Notes: generated by a model not told the origin, from the sequence alone. A DNA stretch of 64,000 bases from Rhodococcus opacus B4 (GCF_000010805.1 NC_012522.1:992001-1056000), one strand, 5' to 3'; shown: positions 36,345-46,163, numbered from the stretch's first letter. Numbers and translations are program-made.

Positions 36345-37270
36345 CCGCCGTACCGTCCGCCGACCCGGACGCACACGTGGACGAACTCCGCGCGCTGGAG
36401 GCCGAGGCCGTGCACATCATCCGCGAGGTGGTCGCGGAACTCGCGCGACCGGTGCTGCTGTTCTCGGCGGGCAAGGACTCGATCGTGCTGCTGAGGCTGG
36501 CGGAGAAGGCGTTCCGGCCGTCCCCGTTGCCGTTTCCCGTCCTGCACGTCGACACCGGGCACAACTTCCCCGAGGTGATCGACTTCCGCGATCGCCGGCT
36601 CGCCGAGGACGGTCACCGGCTGATCGTCGCGTCGGTGCAGGAGTCGATCGACAGGGGCCGCGTCGCCGAGACGGGAGGTCCCGGCGCGTCCCGGAACCGG
36701 CTGCAGACCCGGACCCTGCTCGACGCCCTGGAGGAGCACCGCTTCGACGCCGCCTTCGGTGGCGCGCGCCGGGACGAGGAACGCGCCCGCGCGAAGGAGC
36801 GGGTGCTCAGCTTCCGCGACGAGTTCGGGCAGTGGGATCCGCGTTCGCAGCGCCCCGAGCCGTGGTCGCTGTACAACGGTCGGATTCGCCGCGGTGAGCA
36901 GGTCCGGGTGTTCCCGCTCAGCAACTGGACCGAACTCGACATCTGGCGCTACATCGAACTCGAGAAGCTCGCGCTGCCGTCGATTTACTTCGTTCACGAA
37001 CGGCAGGTGTTCGAGCGCGACGGCATCCTGCTCGGACTGTCCGAGTACACACTGCCCACCGAAAACGAACTGGTGCAACGGCTCCGGGTGCGGTACCGCA
37101 CGGTCGGGGACCTGACCATCACCGGCGCCGTGCGTTCGGACGCCGGCGACGTCGCCGGTGTGATCGAGGAGATCGCCGCGGCCACGGTCTCCGAACGCGG
37201 GGAAACCCGGGCCGACGACAGGACTTCCGTTGCCGCGATGGAAGACCGTAAGCGCGAGGGGTACTTCTGA
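36341..37270 (+). CDS. cysD: second sulfate adenylyltransferase subunit 2 (CysD2)
   Basis: A 309-residue paralogue of the CysD at 24925, ending in the same EDRKREGYF. The PP-loop reads FSAGKDSIVLL where the other copy has FSGGKDSTVLL. GTG at 36341 overlaps the sulfotransferase stop as GTGA; the stop overlaps the CysNC ATG by one base. It probably serves PAPS supply for sulfation while the other copy serves reduction; this division is inferred from the operon partners. Confidence 0.93.
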   Translation: MTAVPSADPDAHVDELRALEAEAVHIIREVVAELARPVLLFSAGKDSIVLLRLAEKAFRPSPLPFPVLHVDTGHNFPEVIDFRDRRLAEDGHRLIVASVQESIDRGRVAETGGPGASRNRLQTRTLLDALEEHRFDAAFGGARRDEERARAKERVLSFRDEFGQWDPRSQRPEPWSLYNGRIRRGEQVRVFPLSNWTELDIWRYIELEKLALPSIYFVHERQVFERDGILLGLSEYTLPTENELVQRLRVRYRTVGDLTITGAVRSDAGDVAGVIEEIAAATVSERGETRADDRTSVAAMEDRKREGYF

Positions 37271-39153
37271 TGACCACCACCGGCCGGCCTCGCCAGTTGC
37301 TGCGACTCGCCACCGCGGGCAGCGTCGACGACGGGAAGAGCACCCTCATCGGCCGCCTCCTCCACGACACCGGAAGCCTGCCCACCGACCATCTCGAGGC
37401 GGTGACGAACGCCGACGGTGAGGCGGACCTCGCCGCCCTCTCCGACGGACTGCGGGCCGAACGCGAGCAGGGCATCACCATCGACGTCGCCTACCGTTTC
37501 TTCTCGACGCCGACCCGGAGTTTCGTCCTCGCCGACACACCGGGGCACGAGCGGTACACCCGCAACATGTTCACCGGCGCGTCGAACACCCACGTGGCCG
37601 TGCTGCTGGTGGACGCGCGCACCGGCGTGCTCCGGCAGACCCGGCGCCACGCCCGGATCGCCGACCTCCTGGGCGTTCCGCACCTGGTCGCGGTGGTCAA
37701 CAAGATCGACCTCGTCGACTTCGACGAGACCCGGTTCAAGGAAGTCGAGTCCGAACTCGGCCTGCTCGCGCAGCGCCTCGGCGGCCGCGACCTCACGGTG
37801 ATCCCGGTGTCCGCCACCCGCGGAGACAACGTGGTCACGCGGTCGGATTCGACACCCTGGTACGACGGGCCCACGCTCCTCGACCATCTCGAAGGGGTGG
37901 AACTCGCCGCGCCGTCGGCCGTCGCATCCGAACTGCGACTTCCCATCCAGTGGGTCGCGCGTCCCACGGACCACCAGCGGCGCCGCTACACCGGCCGGCT
38001 GTCGGCGGGCACCCTGTCCGTCGGGGACGAGGTGGTGGTGCTGCCCGCCGGTTCCCGCAGCACGGTCACCGCGCTCGACACCCTCGATCCGCACCGGGCC
38101 GTCGCGGTCGCGCCGCTGTCGGTGTCGTTCGAACTCGCCGACGACGTCGACGTCGCCCGCGGCGACCTCGTCGTCAGTGCGGCGGCCGAGGCGTCCGCAC
38201 CCGTCCCGGCCCGCGAGATCGACGCGACCGTGTGCTGGCTGAGCGAGACCCCGCTGCGGGCGGGCGACCGGGTGGCGCTCAAGCACACCAGCCGCACGGT
38301 GCGCGCGACCGTGCAGGAGTTGCACACCCGGCTCGACCCGGAAACCCTCGAGGAACACGACTCCCCGAGCGAACTCGCCCTCAACGACATCGGCCGGATC
38401 ACGCTCCGGACGAGCACCGTGGTGCTCGCCGACCCGTACGCCACCAATCGCGATGCCGGCGCGTTCATCCTCATCGACGAGCAGAGCAACGACACCGTCG
38501 GAGCCGGAACCGTCAGCGATGCAAGGGAAGTCGTTCCCGGCGAGCAGACCCGGCACGACATCAAGTGGCACCCCTCGTCGCTGGAGCGGGATCGGCGCTG
38601 GTCCGCCACCGGGCAGCGGGGCGCGACCATCTGGCTCACCGGGCTGCCCGCGTCCGGAAAGTCGACCGTCGCGGTCGCGCTCGAACGGGCGCTCGTCGAC
38701 GCCGGCCGGACCGCCTACCTTCTCGACGGCGACAACGTCCGGCACGGCATCTCGGACGACCTGGGGTTCTCACCCGGTGACCGGGCCGAGAACATCCGCC
38801 GCGTCGGGCACCTCACCCGGTTGTTCGCCGACGCCGGGGTGGTCGCCGTCGCGTCGATGGTCTCGCCGCTCCGATCGGACCGTGCGATCGCCCGCGCCCT
38901 GAACGAGGCCGCCGCCCTGCCGTTCCTCGAAATCCACGTCAGCACGCCGGTCGAGGAGTGCGAGCGACGCGACCCCAAGGGGCTCTATGCCCGCGCGCGG
39001 GCAGGCGAACTCCGCGGCCTCACCGGGATCGATGCCCCGTACGAGGCGCCCGAGAACCCGGACCTCGCGTTCGACACCACCGGCGCCGACCTCGACGACC
39101 TCGTCGCGCGGATTCTCACCGAACTCACCCGGCACGAGGGGCTCGCCACCTAG
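37270..39153 (+). CDS. cysNC: bifunctional CysN-CysC: ATP sulfurylase GTPase fused to APS kinase
   Basis: A 627-residue fusion. The CysN part (about 1-415) has G1 GSVDDGKSTLIGRLL, ADTPGHERYTRN and VNKIDLVD. The CysC part (about 430-627) has the P-loop GLPASGKSTVA and LDGDNVRHGISDDLGFSPGDR, and would phosphorylate APS to PAPS. Together with CysD2 it forms a sulfate-activating complex as in mycobacteria, here dedicated to the adjacent sulfotransferase. The stop shares a CTAG with the convergent Mur ligase gene. Confidence 0.95.
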   Translation: MTTTGRPRQLLRLATAGSVDDGKSTLIGRLLHDTGSLPTDHLEAVTNADGEADLAALSDGLRAEREQGITIDVAYRFFSTPTRSFVLADTPGHERYTRNMFTGASNTHVAVLLVDARTGVLRQTRRHARIADLLGVPHLVAVVNKIDLVDFDETRFKEVESELGLLAQRLGGRDLTVIPVSATRGDNVVTRSDSTPWYDGPTLLDHLEGVELAAPSAVASELRLPIQWVARPTDHQRRRYTGRLSAGTLSVGDEVVVLPAGSRSTVTALDTLDPHRAVAVAPLSVSFELADDVDVARGDLVVSAAAEASAPVPAREIDATVCWLSETPLRAGDRVALKHTSRTVRATVQELHTRLDPETLEEHDSPSELALNDIGRITLRTSTVVLADPYATNRDAGAFILIDEQSNDTVGAGTVSDAREVVPGEQTRHDIKWHPSSLERDRRWSATGQRGATIWLTGLPASGKSTVAVALERALVDAGRTAYLLDGDNVRHGISDDLGFSPGDRAENIRRVGHLTRLFADAGVVAVASMVSPLRSDRAIARALNEAAALPFLEIHVSTPVEECERRDPKGLYARARAGELRGLTGIDAPYEAPENPDLAFDTTGADLDDLVARILTELTRHEGLAT

Positions 39154-40640
39154 CTCAGGGAGCGGAGCAGTGCCTCGTGGAGCGCGATCCGGTCGTCGAA
39201 CACGCGTCGGCGCGGACCGTAGGCCTGGACCCGGTCGTGCCCACGGCCTGCGACCACCACCACGTCACCGGGGCCTGCGAGGGTGACCGCGGCCGCGATC
39301 GCCTCGGTGCGGTCGGGGACGACCAGCACGTCCGCGTTGCCGCCGCTGCGTGCTCCGCGCGCCACGTCCTCGCGCAGGCGCTGCGCGTCCTCCGAGTACG
39401 GGCTCTCGTCCGTGACGACGACGGCGTCGGCGAAACGGGCCGCCGTCGCGCCGAGCGGGGCCCGCTTGCCGGGGTCGCGCTCCCCCGTCGCCCCGACGAC
39501 GGCGATGACCCGGCCCGCCGTCAGTGATCGGAGGTACGGAAACAGCCGTCGCTGCCCGGCAGTGTTGTGCATGTAGTCGACGAAGGCGAAAAACGGCTGA
39601 CCCGCGTCCACGGCCTCCAGGCGTCCCGGGACGGTGTCGAGATCCTCGATCCCGGCGATCGCCGCGCCTGGGTCCACGCCCCGAACGACGAGGGCGGCGA
39701 TCGCGGCGAGCGCGTTGTCCACCTGGTGCACGCCGAGCAACCGCAGCCGCACCGATATCCGGTCCCCGGCGCCGTGCAGCGTGAACGACGTGCCGCCCTC
39801 GTCCGCGTGCACGCCGGACGCGTGGATGTCGGCCGCCGTCGTCCTCGACGAGAACGTCAGCCGGGGCACGGTCACGGTGGCGGCGAGTCGGCGTCCGAAT
39901 TCGTCGTCGATGCCGATGGCGGCCGCCGCGCAGTGCCGGGGGTCGAACAATCTGGCCTTCGCCGCGAAGTACGCGTCCATGTCCGGGTGGAAGTCCAGAT
40001 GGTCGCGGGCGAGATTGGTGAACACCCCCACCCGGAAGGACGTCCCGTCGATCCGGTGCAGTGCGAGGCCGTGGCTCGACACCTCCATCGCGACCGCCCC
40101 GATCCGCTGTTCGGCGAATGCCGCGAGTGTCTGCTGGAGTTCGCACGCCTCGGGTGTCGTCCGGGTCGCGGACCGTGAACCGCCGGGTCCCCGGACCGTG
40201 ATTCCCGTCATCATGCCTGCGACGGCCCCGGCCGCGCGCAGTCCCGCGTCCAGCAGATACACGGTGCTGGTCTTCCCGTTCGTCCCGGTCACCCCGTAGA
40301 CGTCGAACGCCTCGGACGGATCGCCGTACATCCACGACGCCAGCGGACCGAGAATCCGGCGCGGATCGCCCACCACGATCGTCGGCAGAACGTCCGACGT
40401 GCGGTCGCTGAGCATCGCGACCGCACCGCGCGACGCGGCTTCGGCCGCGAATTCGATCCCGTGACGGTGCCGCCCCGGCAGCGCCGCGTACATGTCGCCG
40501 GCCCGGACGAGACGCGAATCCTGGTTGATCCCCGTCACCGCGGCGTCGCCCGGCCCGCAGAGGGTCGCCGACCGGCCGAGGCGGCGCAGCACCTCCGGCA
40601 GCGGCCTCGGCCGGATGAACCGCGGGCAGTCGACGCTCAC
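39150..40640 (-). CDS. MurE-like Mur ligase with an altered amino-acid motif
   Basis: A 496-residue ATP-dependent Mur ligase. It shows the nucleotide loop VTGTNGKTS (about 117-125), EVSSHGLALHRIDG, FTNLARDHLDFHPD and a carbamylatable Lys in DAYFAAKARLF, which follow MurE. The motif that selects diaminopimelate (DNPRSEDP) is replaced by DESPYSEDA, and VDYAHTP by VDYMHNTAG. So the amino acid added, or the acceptor, is probably different from cell-wall MurE. GTG at 40640 is used; an ATG at 40688 or 40691 is possible. It follows a sulfatase gene and converges on cysNC. Confidence 0.85.
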   Translation of the reverse strand: MSVDCPRFIRPRPLPEVLRRLGRSATLCGPGDAAVTGINQDSRLVRAGDMYAALPGRHRHGIEFAAEAASRGAVAMLSDRTSDVLPTIVVGDPRRILGPLASWMYGDPSEAFDVYGVTGTNGKTSTVYLLDAGLRAAGAVAGMMTGITVRGPGGSRSATRTTPEACELQQTLAAFAEQRIGAVAMEVSSHGLALHRIDGTSFRVGVFTNLARDHLDFHPDMDAYFAAKARLFDPRHCAAAAIGIDDEFGRRLAATVTVPRLTFSSRTTAADIHASGVHADEGGTSFTLHGAGDRISVRLRLLGVHQVDNALAAIAALVVRGVDPGAAIAGIEDLDTVPGRLEAVDAGQPFFAFVDYMHNTAGQRRLFPYLRSLTAGRVIAVVGATGERDPGKRAPLGATAARFADAVVVTDESPYSEDAQRLREDVARGARSGGNADVLVVPDRTEAIAAAVTLAGPGDVVVVAGRGHDRVQAYGPRRRVFDDRIALHEALLRSLS

Positions 40641-40705
40641 CCTCCCAGTGCACCACCGGAGTGCAGGTCGCGGACACGGAACCGCCATCATCCGCCGACG
40701 GCGCC

Positions 40706-42085
40706 CTACCTTTCGACGCCGCTCCGGGCTTCGTCGAGGATCCCGCGTTCCGCACTGTAGGCCGAACGCACGTCCGGCACGCGGCCGAGCGTGGCGAGGT
40801 ACTCCTCCATCGCCTTCCGGGCGTAGGCCGTTCCCTCCTCCTCGCTCGGGATCGAGTCGCCCGTCGCCCGTCGCCACGTCGCGAGTTCGAGCGCCAGCTC
40901 CGCCTGCGTCCCGGCGAAGTCCTCGGTGTCGGCGAGATTGTCGCGCTCACCGGGATCGGCGAGCAGGTCGTAGAGTTCCCGGCTCGGACGCGGCAGGAGA
41001 TGGTCGGTGCCCAGCGCCGCGCCGGACAGGCTGTTCTCGATGTCGAGCGGCAGGTCGAGCCGAGGCCGCGGCGCGTAGTTCTCGATGTAGCTGAACCGCT
41101 TGCTGCGCACTGCGCGGATGGGATCGAAGCTGTCGTGGAACGTCTTCTCCGTGAACAGGACGTCGCGCGCGGTCACCGTCGACCGGCCCAGCAACTGTGC
41201 GGCGTGGGAGACGCCCTCCACGGCCGCGGGGACCGGGACACCCAGAAGTTCGAGGAGGGTGGGAACCAGATCCACCCCGCTGAACAGATCGTCGTAGACG
41301 CGGGGCTCCGCCCGCAGCCGACGCGGTGGCCGGATGATCGTCGCGATACCCGTACCCGGCGCGTACAGCGTCGACTTCGCACCGGGAAACGCCTCGCCGT
41401 GGTCGGTGAGGAACACGACCCACGTGCTCTCGTCCAGCCCCTCGTCCTCCAGGGTCTGCAGCAACCGGCCGACCGCCGCGTCGGCCACCTCGATCGATCC
41501 GTGGAATCCGGCCAGGTCCTCACGGACCTCCGGACGGTCGGGCAGGTACGGCGGCACGTCGAAACCCTCGGGATCGGCAGGTGCGTACCGGTCGACCGGG
41601 TACGGGCGGTGCGTCTCGAAGAAGCCCGCGGTCAGCAGGAACGGGTGCGTCGGAAACCGCGCCAGCCACCGCGACGCCCGCTCGGTGACGTAGTCGCAGT
41701 ACGAGTTGGTGACGTCGTACTCGTGGTAGCCGAGCCTCGTGGGGTAGGCGGTCTCGTGCTGCATCCCGAACAGGGCCGTGTACCAGCCCGCCTCCGCCAG
41801 CAGCGACGGCAATGTCCGGACGTCGTCGTGGTACTGCCAGCCGTGGTGGGCGAGTCCGATCAGCCCGTTGCTGTGCGGGTACCGGCCCGAGAACAGCGCG
41901 CCGCGCGACGGCGAGCACAGCGGCGCCGCCGCGTGCGCGTCGGTCAGCAGCACACCCTCCGCGGCGAGCCTGTCGAGGTTCGGGCTACGCACCCCGGACG
42001 CGCCGTAACACCCGAGGTGACGGCCCAGATCGTGCCAGTGCACGATAAGGACGTTGTCACGGACGGGATTCAGCGGGGTCGCCAC
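40706..42085 (-). CDS. type I sulfatase (SGSH/arylsulfatase family)
   Basis: A 459-residue alkaline-phosphatase-fold sulfatase. The formylglycine signature is PLCSPSRGALFSGRYP with Cys57 as the residue to be converted; GCYGASGVRSPNLDRLA and VFLTDHGEAFPG are typical. The first metal segment reads HWHDLG where many sulfatases have ADDLG, as in heparan-N-sulfatase-like members. It has no signal peptide, so it should act in the cytoplasm. It is cotranscribed with the Mur ligase and lies next to the sulfation operon. Substrate unknown. Confidence 0.88.
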   Translation of the reverse strand: MATPLNPVRDNVLIVHWHDLGRHLGCYGASGVRSPNLDRLAAEGVLLTDAHAAAPLCSPSRGALFSGRYPHSNGLIGLAHHGWQYHDDVRTLPSLLAEAGWYTALFGMQHETAYPTRLGYHEYDVTNSYCDYVTERASRWLARFPTHPFLLTAGFFETHRPYPVDRYAPADPEGFDVPPYLPDRPEVREDLAGFHGSIEVADAAVGRLLQTLEDEGLDESTWVVFLTDHGEAFPGAKSTLYAPGTGIATIIRPPRRLRAEPRVYDDLFSGVDLVPTLLELLGVPVPAAVEGVSHAAQLLGRSTVTARDVLFTEKTFHDSFDPIRAVRSKRFSYIENYAPRPRLDLPLDIENSLSGAALGTDHLLPRPSRELYDLLADPGERDNLADTEDFAGTQAELALELATWRRATGDSIPSEEEGTAYARKAMEEYLATLGRVPDVRSAYSAERGILDEARSGVER

Positions 42086-42110
42086 AGTCGCCTCCTACAT
42101 CGGCGGGGAG

Positions 42111-43124
42111 TTACAGGGAGACCGGAACCTCGGCCTCCGGGAGTTCGGGTGCCCGCGTCGCCCGCGCGTACACGGTCTCGCCTTCCCGCAGGCCGAGCGC
42201 CGCACTGTCGCCGCGGGTCACCTGGGCGGAGAAGGGTTCACCGGTGGCCTCGTTGCGCAGGTCCACCCGCACCTCGAATCCGAGGTGCACCACGCGCTCG
42301 ACCGTGGCCCGGGTGATGCCGAGCGATTCGGCCGTCCCCGCCTCCTGCGCGCGGGCCAGGTCGGGGTCGCGGCCGAGGCGGATGTCGTGCGGCCGGACCA
42401 ACTGCCCGTTGAGCTTGGCCACGGACCCGAGGAACGACATCACGAAGTCGTTGCGCGGGCGGTCGTAGAGGTCTTCCGGCTCCCCGATCTGCTCGATCCG
42501 GCCCTTGTTGAGGACCGCGATCCGGTCGGCGACGTCGAGCGCCTCCTCCTGGTCGTGGGTGACCAGCACCGTCGTCACGTGCACCTCGTCGTGCAGCCGG
42601 CGCAGCCAGGTGCGCAGGTCCGTGCGGACCTTCGCGTCGAGCGCGCCGAACGGCTCGTCGAGGAGGAGCACCTTCGGGTCCACCGCCAGTGCCCGCGCGA
42701 GTGCCATCCGCTGACGCTGACCGCCGGACAGCTGCGCCGGATAGCGGTGCTGGAAGCCGTCGAGGCCGACGATCTCGAGAAGCTCGTTGACCTTCTTGTC
42801 GATCTCCGGTTTCGGCCGCTTGCGGATCTTCAGACCGAACGCGACGTTGTCGCGCACCGTCATGTGCTTGAACGCCGCGTAGTGCTGGAACACGAAGCCG
42901 ATGTCCCGCTTCTGCGGGGAGATATTGGTGACGTCGTTCCCGCCGATCACGACGGTGCCGGAGTCGAGAGCCTCCAGTCCGGCGATGGAGCGGAGCAGCG
43001 TCGACTTGCCCGACCCGCTGGGCCCGAGGAGCGCGGTCAGCGAACCCGAGGGGATGTCGATGGAGACGTCGTCGAGAGCAGCGAAGGACCCGTAGTTCTT
43101 CCGGGCGCCGGTCACGGTGATCAT
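42111..43124 (-). CDS. cysA: sulfate/thiosulfate ABC transporter ATP-binding protein CysA
   Basis: A 337-residue ATPase that powers sulfate import with CysT, CysW and SubI. Walker [14 protein letters not shown], signature [15 protein letters not shown], Walker [13 protein letters not shown] and the switch His in [10 protein letters not shown] are present, followed by a regulatory C-terminal domain. ATG at 43124 overlaps the cysW stop as ATGA; the frame further upstream is a shadow of cysW. Confidence 0.96.
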   Translation of the reverse strand: MITVTGARKNYGSFAALDDVSIDIPSGSLTALLGPSGSGKSTLLRSIAGLEALDSGTVVIGGNDVTNISPQKRDIGFVFQHYAAFKHMTVRDNVAFGLKIRKRPKPEIDKKVNELLEIVGLDGFQHRYPAQLSGGQRQRMALARALAVDPKVLLLDEPFGALDAKVRTDLRTWLRRLHDEVHVTTVLVTHDQEEALDVADRIAVLNKGRIEQIGEPEDLYDRPRNDFVMSFLGSVAKLNGQLVRPHDIRLGRDPDLARAQEAGTAESLGITRATVERVVHLGFEVRVDLRNEATGEPFSAQVTRGDSAALGLREGETVYARATRAPELPEAEVPVSL

Positions 43125-43927
43125 GTGGTGCTCCTCTTGCGGTCGAGCAGAGTCATCAGAAGCAGGGTGATCAGCGCGATGCCCATCAGCAGGGTGGCTG
43201 CGGAGTACGCACCGAACGTGTTGTGGTCGTCGATGTAGCGCGAATGCACGAGCAGGGTCAGGGTCTGGGACACCCCGGGGAAGCCCGAGGACACCATGAT
43301 CACGGCACCGAACTCGCCCAGCGAACGGGCGACGGTCAGGACCACGCCGTAGGTCAGGCCCCAGCGGATGGCGGGCAGGGTGATCAGCCAGAACGTCTGC
43401 CAGCGGCTCGCACCGAGCGTCGCGGCGGCCTGTTCCTGTTCCTCGCCGATCTCGTGCAGGACGGGCTCCACCTCCCGCACGACGAACGGCAACGTCACGA
43501 ACAGGGTGGCGATGACCATGCCGGGGAGCCCGAAGATCACCTTGAACCCCAGCGATTCGAGCCCGCCGAACCAGCCGTTGGCGCCCCACAGCAGGATCAG
43601 CGACACACCGACCACGATGGGTGAGACGGCGAACGGGAGGTCGACCACCGCCTGCACCACACCGCGGCCCGGGAACCGGCCCCGCACCAGCGCGAGGGCC
43701 GTGACGATCCCGAACACGACGTTCACGGGTACGACGATGGCGACGATCAGCAGGGACAGATTGAGCGCGGAGATCGCGGCCGGAGTGCTGATCGAATCGA
43801 CGAAGGCGCCGATCCCGTTCTCGAACGTGCGGAACAGGATGATGACGATGGGCACCACCAGCAGGCCGAACAGGTAGAGCAGCGCGACCGTGCGCAGGGT
43901 GATCCGGGTGGATCCAGAAAGCTTCAT
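43121..43927 (-). CDS. cysW: sulfate ABC transporter permease CysW
   Basis: A 268-residue inner-membrane permease with about six helices and the binding-protein-dependent transport loop [21 protein letters not shown] (EAA motif). It pairs with CysT to form the sulfate channel. It overlaps cysT and cysA by 4 bp at either end. Confidence 0.94.
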   Translation of the reverse strand: MKLSGSTRITLRTVALLYLFGLLVVPIVIILFRTFENGIGAFVDSISTPAAISALNLSLLIVAIVVPVNVVFGIVTALALVRGRFPGRGVVQAVVDLPFAVSPIVVGVSLILLWGANGWFGGLESLGFKVIFGLPGMVIATLFVTLPFVVREVEPVLHEIGEEQEQAAATLGASRWQTFWLITLPAIRWGLTYGVVLTVARSLGEFGAVIMVSSGFPGVSQTLTLLVHSRYIDDHNTFGAYSAATLLMGIALITLLLMTLLDRKRSTT

Positions 43928-44805
43928 TCCGCCTGCTCCTCACGACGCTGCCCCCGGCTGGCGAAGACGCGGAGGACGAACAACGTCACGAACGCGATGG
44001 CCAGGAGAGCCACCGACACGGCCGCCGCCGCGGCCGGCCGGTCGATTTCGATCTGTTGTTGAATGTACTGGGAAGCGACCTGAGTCTCTCGGGGAATGTT
44101 TCCGCCGATCAGGACGACGGAGCCGTACTCGCCGATCGCGCGGGCGAACGCGAGCCCCGCGCCGCTGATGATCGCCGGCGTCAGGGTCGGTAGCACCACC
44201 TTGCGGAAGATCGTCACGTTGTCGGCGCCGAGGGAGGCCGCGGCCTCCTCGACTTCCTTGTCCACCTCGATCAGCACCGGCTGCACGGAGCGGACGACGA
44301 ACGGCAGCGTCACGAACGCCAGCGCCACGATCAGGCCGGGCTGCGTGGCGTTGAGGTGGACGCCGATCCGGCTCTCCGGTCCGTACAGCGACAACAGCAC
44401 GATGCTGGCCACGATGGTCGGCAACGCGAACGGCAGGTCGATCAGCGCGTTCACGACCCGCTTGCCGGGGAATTCGTCGCGCACGAGAACCCACGCGATG
44501 AGCGTGCCCATGATCACGTTGATCACGGCCACCACCACGGACACCAGGACGGTGACCCGCAGGGATGCCACCGCCACGGGCGCGGTGATCGCGTCGACGA
44601 AGCCGGCGATCCCGTCGCCGAACGAGGCCACGGTGAGCGCGGCGAGTGGCAGGACCACGATGACGCTCAGCCACAGGGTCGCGATGCCGATGCCGAGCGG
44701 TCCCACGGCGCCGGTGACCCGGGCGACCTTCTTGCGCGCAGGCGGAACGGGCGGAGGCGGCACCGTGATGCCGCGTCCGCCCGTCGTCGTCGGTGTGTCG
44801 CTCAC
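43924..44805 (-). CDS. cysT: sulfate ABC transporter permease CysT
   Basis: A 293-residue permease. A proline-rich cytoplasmic N-terminus ([12 protein letters not shown]) precedes about six membrane helices and the EAA loop [21 protein letters not shown]. It starts 7 bp after the binding-protein gene and overlaps cysW by 4 bp. The order subI-cysT-cysW-cysA is that of Rv2400c-Rv2397c. Confidence 0.94.
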   Translation of the reverse strand: MSDTPTTTGGRGITVPPPPVPPARKKVARVTGAVGPLGIGIATLWLSVIVVLPLAALTVASFGDGIAGFVDAITAPVAVASLRVTVLVSVVVAVINVIMGTLIAWVLVRDEFPGKRVVNALIDLPFALPTIVASIVLLSLYGPESRIGVHLNATQPGLIVALAFVTLPFVVRSVQPVLIEVDKEVEEAAASLGADNVTIFRKVVLPTLTPAIISGAGLAFARAIGEYGSVVLIGGNIPRETQVASQYIQQQIEIDRPAAAAAVSVALLAIAFVTLFVLRVFASRGQRREEQAE

Positions 44806-44812
44806 GTCGGTC

Positions 44813-45844
44813 TTACTTGGTTGCGTTGTCGTAGATCACTGCGATGGACCCGGTGTCCTTGGCGAACACCTCGGAGTCGACCTTGGCCCAGCCGCCGAGA
44901 TCGGCGATGGTCCACAGCTTGGCCGGCGCCGGGAACTTGTCGGCGAACTCCGTGGCGACCGCGGGATCAACCGGACGGAATCCGGCCTCGGCCCACAGCT
45001 TCTGGCCCTCGGTGGTGTAGAGGAAGTCCTTGAACGCGTTGGCCTTCTCCAGGTTCTTGCTGTTCGACAGCACCGCGACCGGGTTCTCGATCTTGAACGT
45101 GGTCGGCGGTGTCACGTGCTCGACGGGATCACCGTTGCCCTCGATGAAGAGCGCCTCGTTCTCGTAGCTGAGCAGCACGTCGCCGGTGCCCTGCAGGAAC
45201 GCCTCGGACGCCTCGCGGCCCGACTTCGGCTGAATCTTCACGTGGTCGTTCACCAGCGACCTGATGTAGTCGAGACCGGCGGCCGGGTCCTGGCCGCCGT
45301 TGCTCTTCGCCGCGTACGGCGCGAGCAGGTTCCACTTCGCGGATCCGGAGCTGAACGGGTTGGGGGTCACGACCTCGACGTCGGGACGCAGCAGGTCGTC
45401 CCAGTCGCGGATGTTCTTCGGGTTACCCTCGCGCACGACGATGGTGACGACGGAACCGAACGGAATGCCGTTGTAGGCGTCCTGGTTCCAGCTCTTGTCC
45501 ACCAGGCCGGCGTCGACGAGGCGGGTGATGTCGGGTTCGACGGAGAAGTTGACGAAGTCCGCCTCGGCGCCGTCCTTGACCTTGCGGGACTGGTCGCCGG
45601 AGGCGCCGTAGGACGGCTGGAACGCCACGCCCTTGCCCTCGTCGGTGGCGTTGAACGCGGGGATCAGCTTGTCGAAGCCCGGCTTCGGCACTGCGTACGC
45701 GTACAGGTTGATGGTGCCCGCGCTGCCGTCGGCACCGGCCGAGTCGGCACCGACGGTGTCGCTGGCGCCGCCGCTGCACGCGGTCAGCGCCACAGCTCCG
45801 AGCGTCACGAGGGCCGTGAGAAGACTACGAGAACGGCGTTTCAT
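44813..45844 (-). CDS. subI: sulfate-binding lipoprotein SubI
   Basis: A 343-residue extracytoplasmic sulfate-binding protein. A basic N-terminus (MKRRSRS), a hydrophobic stretch and the lipobox LTAC with Cys23 predict lipid anchoring. The mature part shows SYGASGDQSRKVKDGAEADFV and VVREGNPKNIRDWDDLL, typical of the sulfate-binding family. The ATG follows AGGAAGG. Its mRNA starts with a cysteine leader at 46114. Confidence 0.93.
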   Translation of the reverse strand: MKRRSRSLLTALVTLGAVALTACSGGASDTVGADSAGADGSAGTINLYAYAVPKPGFDKLIPAFNATDEGKGVAFQPSYGASGDQSRKVKDGAEADFVNFSVEPDITRLVDAGLVDKSWNQDAYNGIPFGSVVTIVVREGNPKNIRDWDDLLRPDVEVVTPNPFSSGSAKWNLLAPYAAKSNGGQDPAAGLDYIRSLVNDHVKIQPKSGREASEAFLQGTGDVLLSYENEALFIEGNGDPVEHVTPPTTFKIENPVAVLSNSKNLEKANAFKDFLYTTEGQKLWAEAGFRPVDPAVATEFADKFPAPAKLWTIADLGGWAKVDSEVFAKDTGSIAVIYDNATK

Positions 45845-46024
45845 GGGGAGAAACCTTCCTGAGAACTGTCACAGCGGGGTGAAGAGAGCACGGGAGAAGT
45901 GGTGCGCAACGAGGCACGCAGGGACCGCCCGAGCGGGATCAGGGGTGCGAACGAGAATCGGCAGCGCGAGAAGGTTCGAGCGTGCACGATGCCACGCGGG
46001 CGCATTTCTGCGGGCGAGGAGAAA

Positions 46025-46114
46025 TCAACAACAGTCGATGTCGGCGACTGCGAGCATGCCGACAGCGATCAACGCCAATTCATGGCGGACCTGGTGTACA
46101 GCGGCTTCAGACAC
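46025..46114 (-). CDS. Cys-ending leader peptide of the sulfate importer (Ms4533A-like)
   Basis: A 29-codon ORF, start GTG, beginning VSEAAVHQVRHELALIAVGM and ending in the dipeptide Cys-Cys directly before TGA. It lies 180 bp upstream of subI on the same strand. The RHELALIAVGMLAVADIDCC ending matches, from memory, the Cys leader found ahead of MSMEG_4533 and other actinobacterial sulfate importers. Slow decoding of the terminal cysteine codons would signal cysteine shortage to the downstream genes. The region 45845-46024 holds no other ORF; C-rich stretches there could contribute to the switch, but I found no clear hairpin. Confidence 0.82.
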   Translation of the reverse strand: MSEAAVHQVRHELALIAVGMLAVADIDCC

Positions 46115-46127
46115 GCCGTGAAATGTA
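46115..46127 (-). promoter_or_regulatory. -10 element for a leaderless subI-leader transcript
   Basis: TACATT (46127-46122 on the minus strand) fits the TANNNT actinobacterial -10 and ends exactly 7 nt before the leader's GTG at 46114. No ribosome site precedes the GTG. The arrangement predicts transcription starting on the first base of the leader, as at 22254. Confidence 0.6.
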
Positions 46128-46163
46128 GCAGAGGCTGAACCAACCGCCCACATCGAACAGGAT

